A stretch of DNA of 64,000 nt from JAPLHP01 sp963720375 (GTDB lineage: Bacteria; Chloroflexota; Dehalococcoidia; UBA2247; RBG-13-53-26). The notes below the pieces were generated by a model. It had not been told where the DNA came from. It was given only the letters and a program-made list of their open reading frames with translations, and did not search any database. Shown here one piece after another: positions 16,773 through 25,286 of the stretch. Where the stretch lies: contig CAVRFM010000007.1 of assembly GCA_963720375.1 (NCBI GenBank), forward strand, positions 1 to 64,000, written 5' to 3'. Position 1 is the stretch's first letter; every line of letters begins with the position of its first letter. The translations under genes were made by a program, and so were the position numbers.

Positions 16773-16886
16773 CTGGTGGCTTGAGCGAGGTGGAACCACC
16801 CGTTCCCATCCCGAACACGGAAGTGAAACGCCTCAGCGCAGACGATACTGAGGGGGCAACTCCCTGGGAAAATATGTCGCTGCCAG
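16773..16886 (+). rRNA. rrf: 5S ribosomal RNA
   Basis: The roughly 114-base sequence starts CTGGTGGC and ends GTCGCTGCCAG, so the 5' and 3' ends pair. It contains the conserved 5S core with AGGTGGAACCACCCGTTCCC, ATCCCGAACACGGAAGTGAAA and CGATACTGAGGGGGCAACTCCC (given in pieces). No 16S or 23S lies within the window, so this is a detached 5S gene with its own promoter. Confidence 0.93.
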
Positions 16887-17140
16887 AAGGCTTTCTTATT
16901 TCTCAAGACCATATATGACCCAGCCTGAATCGGTGGATCCTTCTTCCATATGTCATTCCTGCGGAGTTCGTCCCTGTGAAAACGGGGAGCAGGAATCCAC
17001 TCATTGTTCCTCCCCATCAGAACGCGATCGCTGGAACCCGGCTTGAGGTTACTCGCAGACAAAGTGCTTCCTGGTCTGATGTAAAGAGGTGCTGATGTAT
17101 GAAGGGATGGGATTATGAGGGGGTTCTCTGCTCCTCAACG
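16887..17140. other. Intergenic region after 5S rRNA
   Basis: The 254 bases contain no credible ORF. The only structure I see is the long palindromic repeat at 16952-17000, a relative of the repeats around cinA. A convincing 5S terminator with a T-run is not evident; a weak TTTCTTATTTCTC tract follows the 5S 3' end. Confidence 0.5.
16952..17000. repeat. Palindromic intergenic repeat, copy 3 (longer, inverted)
   Basis: GTCATTCCTGC (16952-16962) pairs with GCAGGAATCCAC (16989-17000). Inside, TCCCTGTG and CGGGGA can extend the stem. The outer arms match the repeats at 201-225 and 1540-1564 read on the other strand, so this is the same family with a larger loop. Confidence 0.6.
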
Positions 17141-17404
17141 TCAAGCCTTAGAAAACCCGGGGGAAACCCTGCCAGGGATGTTATTAACCGGTCTCTTGAG
17201 GTAACCTAGGAACGCTACACGCGGGAGGATACCCGGAACAGCAGTGGAGACTATGCTTACCAGTTCCCAACCTTGTTTCCCGATTTCATTGAGTATAGTC
17301 TCATCCTCGTCCGGTTTTCCTCTCAATTCAACAACCCTGTACTCAAACATCCCCATATGTCCGCCCCCGTTCAGGGCTGCCTCAAGGTCGGACCAGTTGA
17401 GCAT
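17141..17404 (-). CDS. DUF4177-like small protein
   Basis: The 87 residues from ATG 17404 could be trimmed to about 69-71 if the internal ATGs at 17350/17356 are used; those have a G-rich stretch (GGGGGCGG) before them. The conserved core MFEYRVVELRG, then ILNEIGKQGWELVSIVST and FLGYLKRPV, is the pattern of the DUF4177 family, whose function is unknown. An extended -10 box (TGCTATAAT) at 17411-17419 on the minus strand puts the transcript start almost on ATG 17404. Either the mRNA is leaderless or an internal ATG is used. Confidence 0.7.
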   Translation of the reverse strand: MLNWSDLEAALNGGGHMGMFEYRVVELRGKPDEDETILNEIGKQGWELVSIVSTAVPGILPRVAFLGYLKRPVNNIPGRVSPGFSKA

Positions 17405-17410
17405 ACTGTT

Positions 17411-17419
17411 ATTATAGCA
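17411..17419 (-). promoter_or_regulatory. Extended -10 promoter of the DUF4177 gene
   Basis: The minus strand reads TGC then TATAAT (complement of 17411-17419), an extended -10 element. No good -35 is visible. The predicted start is near 17404. Confidence 0.5.
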
Positions 17420-17503
17420 TGAGGGATTGCAGTTCTCATATAAGCTTCTTAGGGATACCTTCCGCTCCGTGCGTTGGGCCGGCTAACCTGAATAGGAGCT
17501 GCT

Positions 17504-17532
17504 TTGGTAGTCAATCTGAGCAGTGTTACAAT
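17504..17532 (+). promoter_or_regulatory. Promoter of uvrA
   Basis: TTGGTA (17504-17509), a 17-base spacer and TACAAT (17527-17532) lie 12 bases before the uvrA ATG at 17545, so the leader is very short. The spacing and -10 are the same as for the 5S promoter. Confidence 0.55.
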
Positions 17533-17544
17533 TAACTAAGGACG

Positions 17545-20430
17545 ATGTCGACAGATTCTATTTCGGTCAAGGGGGCCCGGGAGCACAACCTGAAGAATAT
17601 CGATGTGGTTATACCACGTGATAAGCTGGTGGTAATCACAGGGGTATCGGGTTCAGGCAAGAGTTCCCTGGCCTTTGATACCATCTACGCCGAAGGGCAG
17701 CGCAAGTATGTGGAATCACTTTCTGCCTACGCGCGCCAGTTCTTGGGACAGATGGAGAAACCGGACGTGGATTATATCGATGGCCTTTCGCCTGCCATAT
17801 CCATCGACCAGAGAGGCCCATCGCGCAATCCGCGCTCCATAGTCGGGACAGTAACCGAAATCTATGACTACCTCAGGCTGCTGTTCGCCCGCGTCGGGCA
17901 TCCTCACTGCCCCAAATGCGGACGCGAAATCTCCCAGCAAACGGTACAGCAGATCGTTGACTCGATTTTAGCCCTGCCCAAGAGCAGCCGCATCATGATC
18001 ATGGCTCCTCTGGTGAGGGACCGCAAAGGCGAGCACCAGGCAATTTTTGAAGATTTGCGGAAGGCAGGATATGTACGGGTAAGAGTCGATGGGCGCATGT
18101 ATGACCTGTCTGAGGAATTCCAGCTCGACAAAAACAAGAAGCATCTGATTGAGGCTGTGATCGATCGTCTGATTATTGAAGAGGCCACGGACGCCAGCCG
18201 CGTTGCCGATTCGGTGGAAACCGCTCTGAAGTTGGGTGCAGGGGTGGTGCTTATCTCTATAGCTGATGGAGACGAACTGCTGTTCTCAGAGCACTTTGCC
18301 TGTGTTCATTGCGGGATCAGCGTGGGAGAGATTGCCCCCCGGACTTTCAGCTTCAACAGTCCCCATGGGGCCTGTCCTGACTGCACCGGTTTGGGCCAGA
18401 AGCTGGAAATCGATCCTGAACTGGTCATTCCGGACAAGAATTTTAGTCTGGCTGAGGGCGCTATCCGGCCCTGGGCACGGGCAGGTTCCATGAGCAGTTG
18501 GTATGAAGATATGGTAGAGACAGTGGCCCGGCGCTATGGTCTCTCCACTCACGTACCGGTGGAAGAACTCTCACAGGAACAACTGAATATTATCCTCTAC
18601 GGCAACGAGGATGGGTTGAAGACTGCTCACAGAGATCGCTACTGGAGAGCCACTGACTATTACACGAGCTTCGAGGGGGTAATCCCTAATCTGGAGCGCC
18701 GTTACAGGGAGACGGAATCCGACTATAGCCGCACCGAGATCGAGCGCTACATGACTTCCTACCTTTGCCCTACATGCCAGGGGAAGCGGCTCAAACCGGA
18801 GTCGCTGGGCGTAACCATCGATGGAAAGAACATTATCGATGTGACCTCCATGTCCATTGCCGAAGCCCTTGAGTGGATACGGTCCATCGGTGATGACAAG
18901 GCCGGTTCTCCCAAGTTAAGTCCCCGGGAGTTTACCATTGCGCATCAAATACTGAAGGAGATTCGAGCGCGCCTGGGCTTTCTCATAGACATAGGTTTGG
19001 ACTATCTCACGCTGGATCGACCTTCGGCTAGCCTCAGCGGGGGTGAGTCTCAACGGATTCGTTTGGCTACTCAGATAGGAAGCGGGCTCATGGGGGTCCT
19101 CTACATTTGTGATGAGCCTACGGTGGGCCTGCATGCTGCCGACAACCACCGCTTGATCACCACATTGGAGCGTCTGCGGGACCTGGGGAATACTGTGATC
19201 ACAGTCGAGCACGACGAGGCGATGATGTTGGCTGCCGACTACATCATCGACATGGGGCCCGGTGCCGGTGAGCATGGCGGAGAAGTTGTGGCCGCCGGGA
19301 CGATAGCAGACATCATGTCCTGTCCTGACTCCATAACCGGTCAATATCTCAGCGGGAAGAAGGAGATACCCCTTCCCCTCAAACGCCGCAGCGGGTCAGG
19401 GAAAGAACTGGTTATCAAGGGAGCGCGGCATAATAACCTGAAGAATATTGACGTGCATATCCCTCTGGGAATGCTCGTTTGTATTACCGGCGTATCAGGC
19501 AGCGGCAAGAGCACGCTTATTGAAGAGATACTCTACAAGAAGCTGGCTCAGATATTTTACAGGGCCAAGGACAGGCCGGGTGAATGCGATGAAATCCTCG
19601 GGTTAGAGCAGATTGACAAAGTAATCGATATCGACCAGTCCCCCATCGGGCGGACTCCGAGAAGCAACGCGGCCACCTATACCACCACCTTCACCGCTAT
19701 CCGTGAACTGTTCGCTCAAGTTCCTGAAGCAAGGATGCGGGGATACACCCCGGGCCGCTTCTCTTTCAATGTTAAGGGAGGGCGCTGTGAGGCTTGCCAG
19801 GGGCAGGGCTACACTCAGATCGAAATGCAGTTCCTTCCCAATGTCACTGTAGCCTGCGAGGTATGTAAAGGAAAGCGCTACAATCGCGAGGCCCTGGAGA
19901 TCCATTTTAAGGGTAAGAGCATCGCCGACGTATTGGATATGAGTGTTGAGGAAGCCCTGGGATTCTTCGAGCATTTCCCCCGGGTGAAGCCCAAATTGCA
20001 GACACTGTACGATGTAGGCCTCGGTTATATGAGGATCGGCCAGCCGGCTACCACACTGTCCGGCGGGGAAGCTCAGCGGGTAAAACTGGCCTCTGAGCTC
20101 TCCAGAAGGTCTACAGGGAGGACCCTCTATATTCTGGATGAACCTACCACCGGCCTTTCTTTTCATGACGTGGCTGCCCTGTTGGCCGTGCTGCAGAGGC
20201 TGGTGGAAGGCGGCAATACGGTAATCATTATCGAACACCATCTGGATGTAATTAAGAACGCCGATCATATCATTGACCTCGGTCCCGGGGCCGGTGAAAA
20301 GGGTGGCTACATAGTAGCCACCGGAACACCTGAGGAGATAGCCCGGAATGACGGATGCAGCACCGGTCAGTATTTACGGCCTCTGATGGAGAGGTCCGGT
20401 CGGAATATTGCCAGGCCTGCCCTGAGGTAG
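17545..20430 (+). CDS. uvrA: Excinuclease ABC subunit A
   Basis: The 961-residue UvrA is the damage-recognition ATPase of nucleotide excision repair. There are two ABC modules. The first Walker A is GVSGSGKSSLAFDTIYAEG (about 33-51) and the second is GVSGSGKSTLIEE (about 649). Signatures are LSGGESQRI and LSGGEAQRV; Walker B regions are YICDEPTVGLH and YILDEPTTGL. Zinc modules lie at CVHCG...CPDC (about 253-283) and CEACQG...CEVCKG (about 749-778). Length is normal. It starts at ATG 17545 with AAGGA upstream and is monocistronic, converging on pth. Confidence 0.97.
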   Translation: MSTDSISVKGAREHNLKNIDVVIPRDKLVVITGVSGSGKSSLAFDTIYAEGQRKYVESLSAYARQFLGQMEKPDVDYIDGLSPAISIDQRGPSRNPRSIVGTVTEIYDYLRLLFARVGHPHCPKCGREISQQTVQQIVDSILALPKSSRIMIMAPLVRDRKGEHQAIFEDLRKAGYVRVRVDGRMYDLSEEFQLDKNKKHLIEAVIDRLIIEEATDASRVADSVETALKLGAGVVLISIADGDELLFSEHFACVHCGISVGEIAPRTFSFNSPHGACPDCTGLGQKLEIDPELVIPDKNFSLAEGAIRPWARAGSMSSWYEDMVETVARRYGLSTHVPVEELSQEQLNIILYGNEDGLKTAHRDRYWRATDYYTSFEGVIPNLERRYRETESDYSRTEIERYMTSYLCPTCQGKRLKPESLGVTIDGKNIIDVTSMSIAEALEWIRSIGDDKAGSPKLSPREFTIAHQILKEIRARLGFLIDIGLDYLTLDRPSASLSGGESQRIRLATQIGSGLMGVLYICDEPTVGLHAADNHRLITTLERLRDLGNTVITVEHDEAMMLAADYIIDMGPGAGEHGGEVVAAGTIADIMSCPDSITGQYLSGKKEIPLPLKRRSGSGKELVIKGARHNNLKNIDVHIPLGMLVCITGVSGSGKSTLIEEILYKKLAQIFYRAKDRPGECDEILGLEQIDKVIDIDQSPIGRTPRSNAATYTTTFTAIRELFAQVPEARMRGYTPGRFSFNVKGGRCEACQGQGYTQIEMQFLPNVTVACEVCKGKRYNREALEIHFKGKSIADVLDMSVEEALGFFEHFPRVKPKLQTLYDVGLGYMRIGQPATTLSGGEAQRVKLASELSRRSTGRTLYILDEPTTGLSFHDVAALLAVLQRLVEGGNTVIIIEHHLDVIKNADHIIDLGPGAGEKGGYIVATGTPEEIARNDGCSTGQYLRPLMERSGRNIARPALR

Positions 20431-20445
20431 CACTCCAAAGGCGGA

Positions 20446-21003
20446 CTAGTTGTACTTATTCATAGCTGCTGCCAATCCCTCCGTCAACAGGTAGGGTACA
20501 GCTTCGCCAACCTTGGCAATTGCCTCCTCGATCACAGGCAATTCTGCGGGGCTGAAATCGCCGAGTACATAATCGACAGCATCGGTATCTGTCGCAGGAC
20601 GGCCTATGCCGATCCGGATTCGAACGAAGTCCCGGCTTCCCAATGCGGCGATAACAGACGCTATTCCTTTGTGTCCTCCTGTCCCTCCATTAGAATAAAG
20701 GCGGACTTTGCCGACCGGCAGATCAAGATCATCGTGAATAATCACTATATCGGCAGGCGTGGCTTTGAATCTATGTAGCAGCAGCTTTACAGAACTGCCG
20801 CTCAGGTTCATGAAGGTCCGCGGCTTGGCCAGAACCGCCTTTACACCCGCTATTTGGCCCATACCATGTTGAGCCTGACAATTTCGCTGTCCCAGAGAGA
20901 TGCCGTGCGCTTTTGCCAGATGATTAATACAGCGGAACCCCACATTATGGCGATTGCGGGAGTAGTCCTTTCCTGGATTGCCTAAACCGATAATCAGCTT
21001 CAT
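20446..21003 (-). CDS. pth: Peptidyl-tRNA hydrolase
   Basis: The 185-residue enzyme frees tRNA from stalled peptidyl-tRNA. The N-terminal motif is LIIGLGNPGKDYSRNRHNVGF with the catalytic His in RHNVG (shown in part). KPRTFMNLSGSSV, IIHDDLDLPVGKVRL and NGGTGGHKGIASV are classic Pth signatures. It lies 9 bases downstream of ligA on the same strand, probably cotranscribed. Confidence 0.96.
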   Translation of the reverse strand: MKLIIGLGNPGKDYSRNRHNVGFRCINHLAKAHGISLGQRNCQAQHGMGQIAGVKAVLAKPRTFMNLSGSSVKLLLHRFKATPADIVIIHDDLDLPVGKVRLYSNGGTGGHKGIASVIAALGSRDFVRIRIGIGRPATDTDAVDYVLGDFSPAELPVIEEAIAKVGEAVPYLLTEGLAAAMNKYN

Positions 21004-21012
21004 GGACTCAGT

Positions 21013-23034
21013 TTATGCCTGAGAACCCCTGCTTGTCATCTTCAGGAACTCTTCTTCGGAGAGCACCGTGATGCCCAGGTTCCTGGCTTTATCCAGCTTG
21101 GAACCCGGATCAGCGCCTGCTACTACATGAGTCGTCTTCTTTGTAACACTCGAGCCTGTTGTGCCGCCCAGTGCTTTGATTTTGGCTTCTGCCTCTTGAC
21201 GGGTCATCGATTCCAGCTTTCCGGTGAGCACAAACTCCTTCCCGGCCAGCGGCATCCCGCCAAGCTTTGCGGGTGCCTTTCCCTCCGGCTCGACTCCCGC
21301 CTTCCTCAGTTTCTCGATTATGCGCCTGTTGTCTTCCTGTCTGAAGAAAGCCGCAATGCTCTCAGCTATCTTGGGACCGATAGATGGAATACTGCGCAGC
21401 CCTTCCTCAGTAGCTTTGCCTAATTCATCAAGGCTCGGGAATCTGGATGCCAGGAGCGTGGCAGTCTCTGCACCCACCTGAGGTATGCCCAGGGCAAAGA
21501 GGACCTGCGCTAGAGACCGGCTCTTGCTCTTCTTAATTGAGTCTATTATGTTGGAGGCGCTTTTCTCACCCATTCGCTCCAGCCCCAGCAGCTGCTCTTG
21601 AGTAAGACTGTAGATATCAGCCACATCCTTCACCAGCCCGCTTTGAAATAGGACGGTGCACAGCTTCTCTCCCACTCCATCAATATCCATGGCACCCCGG
21701 CTGACAAAGTGCTTCAATCTCTCCAGGGCCTGAGAGGGGCAGGCGGCGTTGGTGCAACGGTGCATGGCCTCATCCTCAATCTTTATCACTTCAGCCCCGC
21801 AGGCAGGGCAGCGGGATGGCATGGAGAATATCTTCTCGTTCCCCGTGCGCTTGCTGACGACAGGCCCGACAATCTCAGGGATAACGTCACCGGCACGTTG
21901 AATAATCACTGTATCGCCGATCCGGATATCCTTACGCCTGATGTCGTCTTCGTTGTGCAATGCCGCACGGCTTATCGTCACACCACCTACGGAAACGGGC
22001 TTCAAGATGGCATAAGGATTGAGGCTGCCTGTCCTTCCCACATTGATACCGATGTCCTCTAGAACTGTAGTAGCCTGGGTAGCACGGAACTTGTAGGCTA
22101 TGGACCATCTTGGCTCGTGTGCTACAAAACCGAGCCTGTCCTGCATCTCAATCGAGTTCACCTTGGCCACAATACCATCGGCATCATAGGGCAGGCTCTC
22201 CCTTTTCTCCTGCCACTCCCGATGATACGCTTCTACCTGCTCAATGCTCCTGCACAGCCTGTTGTGAGGATTTACCTTGAAGCCCAGGGACTTGAGGTAC
22301 TCCATTCGTTCCCAATGGGTATCAGGCACACTCTTGCCTTCGGCATATCCCAGCGCATAGACATAGATATCGAGTGGACGTTGTGCCGTGATGCGGGGAT
22401 CAAGCTGGCGCACCGAACCGGCACCGGCGTTCCTGGGGTTAGCGAAGAGAGGCAGTCCTTCCCTGGCTCTTTCCTCGTTCAATTTCTTGAACCCTGCCTT
22501 GGGGAAATACACCTCCCCCCTCACCTCGAACCTGGGTGGGGCGTCTCCGGGAACTGAGAGCGGGATGCTCTTAATGGTTCTCAGGTTTTGAGTCACATCC
22601 TCGCCGCGGTAGCCATCGCCGCGGGTAGCTCCGGTGACGAGTCTTCCGTCAACATAGGTCAGAGCTATTGCCAGCCCATCCATCTTCATTTCGCAAACAA
22701 ATTCCAAATCCTGGCCTTCCGTGAGGTTCAATACCCTCTTGTGCCATGCCAGCAATTCTTCGTGCGAAAAGGCATTGCCCAGACTTAACAGAGGCAGGCG
22801 ATGCTCCACCACCCCGAACGCTTCTACAGGAGCTGCGCCTATCCGCTGTGTTGGCGAATCGGAAGTAACCAGCTCCGGATGCTCAGCCTCGATTTGCACG
22901 AGTTGATGCATCAACTCGTCATATTCAGCATCGCTTATCTCGGGGCTGTCCAGCACATAGTAGCGGTGATTATGGTAGTTAATTAAGGCCCGGAGTTTCT
23001 CGACCTTTTGCTTTATATCGTCCTGTCCGTCCAC
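21013..23034 (-). CDS. ligA: NAD-dependent DNA ligase
   Basis: The 673-residue LigA seals nicks in replication and repair. Domain order is Ia (YYVLDSPEISDAEYD, NAD binding), the adenylation domain with nucleophile Lys117 in EMKMDGLAIAL, the OB-fold, a Cys4 zinc finger (CPACGAEV ... CTNAACPSQ), helix-hairpin-helix repeats, and a C-terminal BRCT (about 595-670, KEFVLTGKLESMTR). Length is typical. It precedes pth in the same operon. Confidence 0.97.
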   Translation of the reverse strand: MDGQDDIKQKVEKLRALINYHNHRYYVLDSPEISDAEYDELMHQLVQIEAEHPELVTSDSPTQRIGAAPVEAFGVVEHRLPLLSLGNAFSHEELLAWHKRVLNLTEGQDLEFVCEMKMDGLAIALTYVDGRLVTGATRGDGYRGEDVTQNLRTIKSIPLSVPGDAPPRFEVRGEVYFPKAGFKKLNEERAREGLPLFANPRNAGAGSVRQLDPRITAQRPLDIYVYALGYAEGKSVPDTHWERMEYLKSLGFKVNPHNRLCRSIEQVEAYHREWQEKRESLPYDADGIVAKVNSIEMQDRLGFVAHEPRWSIAYKFRATQATTVLEDIGINVGRTGSLNPYAILKPVSVGGVTISRAALHNEDDIRRKDIRIGDTVIIQRAGDVIPEIVGPVVSKRTGNEKIFSMPSRCPACGAEVIKIEDEAMHRCTNAACPSQALERLKHFVSRGAMDIDGVGEKLCTVLFQSGLVKDVADIYSLTQEQLLGLERMGEKSASNIIDSIKKSKSRSLAQVLFALGIPQVGAETATLLASRFPSLDELGKATEEGLRSIPSIGPKIAESIAAFFRQEDNRRIIEKLRKAGVEPEGKAPAKLGGMPLAGKEFVLTGKLESMTRQEAEAKIKALGGTTGSSVTKKTTHVVAGADPGSKLDKARNLGITVLSEEEFLKMTSRGSQA

Positions 23035-23242
23035 AGCCTGTCATACCTCGAGCGAAGTCTATTTGTAAACTTTCGCCTAAGTATATCACTCACAGCCCTG
23101 CTGAATTCAAGGACAGGCAAGCTTGCCTGTCAACTGATCGGGTTCAGGGTTCTGTTCGATAAGGGTTGGTGGAGATGGACTTTCCCTCATGACTGATTAT
23201 CAAAATCAACCTCAACTGAACAGAACCGCGACCTTCGATTTA

Positions 23243-23271
23243 TTGACAACTAGTAGAACAGTTGTTATAGT
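23243..23271 (+). promoter_or_regulatory. Strong sigma-70 promoter of the ChrB-domain gene
   Basis: TTGACA (23243-23248), a 17-base spacer and TATAGT (23266-23271) form a near-consensus promoter with a start near 23278. An inverted repeat covers its -10 box. Its position means the gene must start at 23288 or later, not at the first in-frame ATG at 23189. Confidence 0.75.
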
Positions 23272-23281
23272 AACAATTGTT
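23257..23281. promoter_or_regulatory. Probable operator: inverted repeat over the -10 box
   Basis: The arms AACAGTTGTTA (23257-23267) and TAACAATTGTT (23271-23281) are separated by TAG; they are inverted repeats with one mismatch. The site covers the -10 box and the start point, so a bound dimer would block RNA polymerase. The regulator is unknown; the ChrB-domain protein encoded just downstream is an obvious candidate. Confidence 0.6.
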
Positions 23282-23296
23282 GCATGGATGGTCAAC

Positions 23297-24097
23297 ATGA
23301 CTGTAGCTACTGAGAAAAATCGAGGCTGGCTCATGATTATCTATAAGGTGCCTCCCAATCCCTCGACTTTGAGGATCGGTATCTGGAAGAGAATCAAAGA
23401 GCTTGGTGCATTGCCTCTGCAGCAGTCTATCTACATTGTGCCCAGCAGGCCGGAACTCAGGCAGTCTCTTGACAAGGTCAAGGCGGAAATCCTCGAATGC
23501 GGCGGGGAATGCAAGTTGCTCGAAGTGACGTCCTTTGAGGAAGACCAGCAGAGCGAGATCATTGAGGAATTCCGTCGTCTGAGAGACCAGGAATATGAGG
23601 AGATAATTGAGGGCTGCCAGGCCCTGATGAACGAAGCAGAGAGGAAATCAAAGGCAGGTAAATTTGCCTTTGCCGAAATCGAAGAGACGGAGAGACGCCT
23701 GCAGAAGTTGAAGCAGTGGTTTGACGCCGTAGTTGAGCGGGACTTTTTCGTGTCGGCTCTTCAAGCGGATGTCTCGAATCTAATGAAGATGATTGACACA
23801 TTCATCTCCTTCAGTCATGAAGTGCTCTCTCGCGATGAGGCTACTGCCGGGTCCAAGAAAACCAGTATCCCCGGGCTAGTAGGCGATGGCAGGGAAGACG
23901 CGAAGGAAGAGAGCCTCTTATATTCAAATGACGAGATGACAGAGAAGCTGAAGGAGGTCGTTGATAGGCTGATGGATGGCACTCTCAGGGTGGGAGACCA
24001 GCCCGTTCAGATATCCGGCGAACCCATTGCCCTCACACTACAATACAAAGGAAGCCGACGTGGGAAGTCCTTGCGAATCGGCATGGACTGGCAATAG
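23297..24097 (+). CDS. ChrB N-terminal domain protein (chromate-resistance regulator-like)
   Basis: The protein has 266 residues from ATG 23297; ATG 23288 and 23333 are alternatives, and anything earlier precedes the promoter. The first 90 residues match the ChrB N-terminal domain: WLMIIYKVPPNPSTLRIGIW, then GALPLQQSIYIVPSRPE and LRDQEYEEI. The middle is helical (EEIEETERRLQKLKQWFDA). The C-terminal 80 residues look like a separate beta-rich module that I cannot name. ChrB proteins regulate chromate efflux, but no chrA is visible here, so the job may differ. The promoter/operator suggests an autoregulated gene. Confidence 0.75.
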   Translation: MTVATEKNRGWLMIIYKVPPNPSTLRIGIWKRIKELGALPLQQSIYIVPSRPELRQSLDKVKAEILECGGECKLLEVTSFEEDQQSEIIEEFRRLRDQEYEEIIEGCQALMNEAERKSKAGKFAFAEIEETERRLQKLKQWFDAVVERDFFVSALQADVSNLMKMIDTFISFSHEVLSRDEATAGSKKTSIPGLVGDGREDAKEESLLYSNDEMTEKLKEVVDRLMDGTLRVGDQPVQISGEPIALTLQYKGSRRGKSLRIGMDWQ

Positions 24098-24184
24098 CAA
24101 TTAGATATTGGAGAAGACTGGAGTGGTGTTGCAACGATGAGGCTGGTGATAGTACAGCCCTTTTGATACGTAGGAGGTGAAATC

Positions 24185-24469
24185 ATGGACGTTGGCCCGC
24201 TGGAGATTGCACTTATCGTAGTTGCCATCGTGCTCATCTTCGGGGTGGGAAAGCTGGGGCAGATCGGTGGTGCTATGGGCAAGAGCATACACGACTTCCG
24301 TGTGGAGAGAGACAGGAAGGATGATCTCCCTCAAGCTACCACTGCAGAGTCCAAAGTAGCGAAGCCCATTGCCCAGTTAGAGGCAGGATCAGGCAAGGTG
24401 TGCCCGAATTGCAGCAACAGGATGTCAGAGAACGCCAGGTTCTGCATGGCCTGTGGAACCAGACTGTGA
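24185..24469 (+). CDS. TatA/E-like protein fused to a C-terminal zinc ribbon
   Basis: The protein has 94 residues with an excellent ribosome binding site (AGGAGGTGAAATC before ATG). Residues 1-45 are TatA-like: the short membrane helix LEIALIVVAIVLIFG, the FG hinge, then the amphipathic KLGQIGGAMGKSIHDFR. A charged linker leads to a double-CxxC zinc ribbon, CPNCSNRMSENARFCMACG. TatA forms the twin-arginine translocation pore, and ordinary TatA has no zinc ribbon. No tatC is near. The next gene ends in a very similar ribbon. The function of the fusion is unknown. Confidence 0.78.
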   Translation: MDVGPLEIALIVVAIVLIFGVGKLGQIGGAMGKSIHDFRVERDRKDDLPQATTAESKVAKPIAQLEAGSGKVCPNCSNRMSENARFCMACGTRL

Positions 24470-24657
24470 TTGCAGCTTAGCCTCCCTGGACTCTCTGGAT
24501 TATCCTCGTAGCAGACAAATAGCCTGGAGTTTACAGGGCTCCATTTGGCTGGGGTGGCCTTCTGACTTCTGTCAGATCCTTTAGGACTGAGTGATTAAGG
24601 CTGCATAGGCTAAGCCAGTATTGCTCCAATTGAGACGCGAGCTGGGCAAGGTGGTGA

Positions 24658-24663
24658 TATAAT
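24658..24663 (+). promoter_or_regulatory. Possible extended -10 promoter of the zinc-ribbon membrane gene
   Basis: TGATATAAT (24655-24663) is an extended -10 box 38 bases before the ATG at 24702. A TTGAGA at 24630-24635 is too far (22 bases) to be a standard -35. Confidence 0.4.
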
Positions 24664-24701
24664 GCCCGCGAATTTGGGATATATAACTCGGAGGTAGAAC
24701 C

Positions 24702-25073
24702 ATGAGCAAGCTGATGGACTTCGTGATGCGGCAAGTGTGGCCATTCGTACTCCGCGCTATTGGGGGAGGTGCCTTGGTCGTCGGTATCCTTGAGGCAGTT
24801 CACGGCACGACATACGTCCATCTGACGCCCATCATGTGGTTTTTATTAGCCCTCGCCGCCCTCGTCGCCATGGTCTGCACAGTACTGTACCGGATAGAAA
24901 CCAGGTTGGAGAGCATGGCAGCAGTGAAGAAGGCAGATTATAGTGGTCCGCTGCAAGCGAGGGTTGAAAAGCAGATGTTCTGCCCTAATTGCGGTCAGCA
25001 AATGCCCAGAAATGCCAGGTTCTGTGAGCAATGCGGGGCGAATATGGATAACTATACTCCCAGGCCGTCGTAA
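24702..25073 (+). CDS. Small membrane protein with C-terminal zinc ribbon
   Basis: The 123-residue protein of unknown function has GGAGGTAGAACC before ATG 24702. It has two hydrophobic segments (FVLRAIGGGALVVGILEAV at about 15-33, MWFLLALAALVAMVCTVLY at about 46-64), a helix, then the zinc ribbon CPNCGQQMPRNARFCEQCG. The ribbon shares CPNCxxxMxxNARFCxxCG with the TatA fusion encoded 230 bases upstream, so one probably copied the domain from the other or both serve one complex. Confidence 0.75.
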   Translation: MSKLMDFVMRQVWPFVLRAIGGGALVVGILEAVHGTTYVHLTPIMWFLLALAALVAMVCTVLYRIETRLESMAAVKKADYSGPLQARVEKQMFCPNCGQQMPRNARFCEQCGANMDNYTPRPS

Positions 25074-25191
25074 AGATGAAAAGCCTCCGGCAACATCGCT
25101 GCGCACTCTGAGGGCTTCGAAACGCTTTCATTCTTGTTGTCTCCCTTGTCATCATCAACCTTAACCGAACAGAACTGGGTTCGGAAGTGCG

Positions 25192-25220
25192 TTGACCCGT
25201 CACATTAGCAATGTTAAAAT
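25192..25220 (+). promoter_or_regulatory. Promoter of tRNA-Ala
   Basis: TTGACC (25192-25197), a 17-base spacer and TAAAAT (25215-25220) lie 66 bases before the tRNA. Confidence 0.55.
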
Positions 25221-25286
25221 CCAGATAGCGAATCTCTGTTGAGAAACCAGGAAGCGGCGTAAGTTAGCCTTCCTGGTCGCTGACGT

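Noticed and set aside
16736..16918. 60-codon ORF over the 5S region
   Set aside because: It is a chance frame through the 5S rRNA gene.
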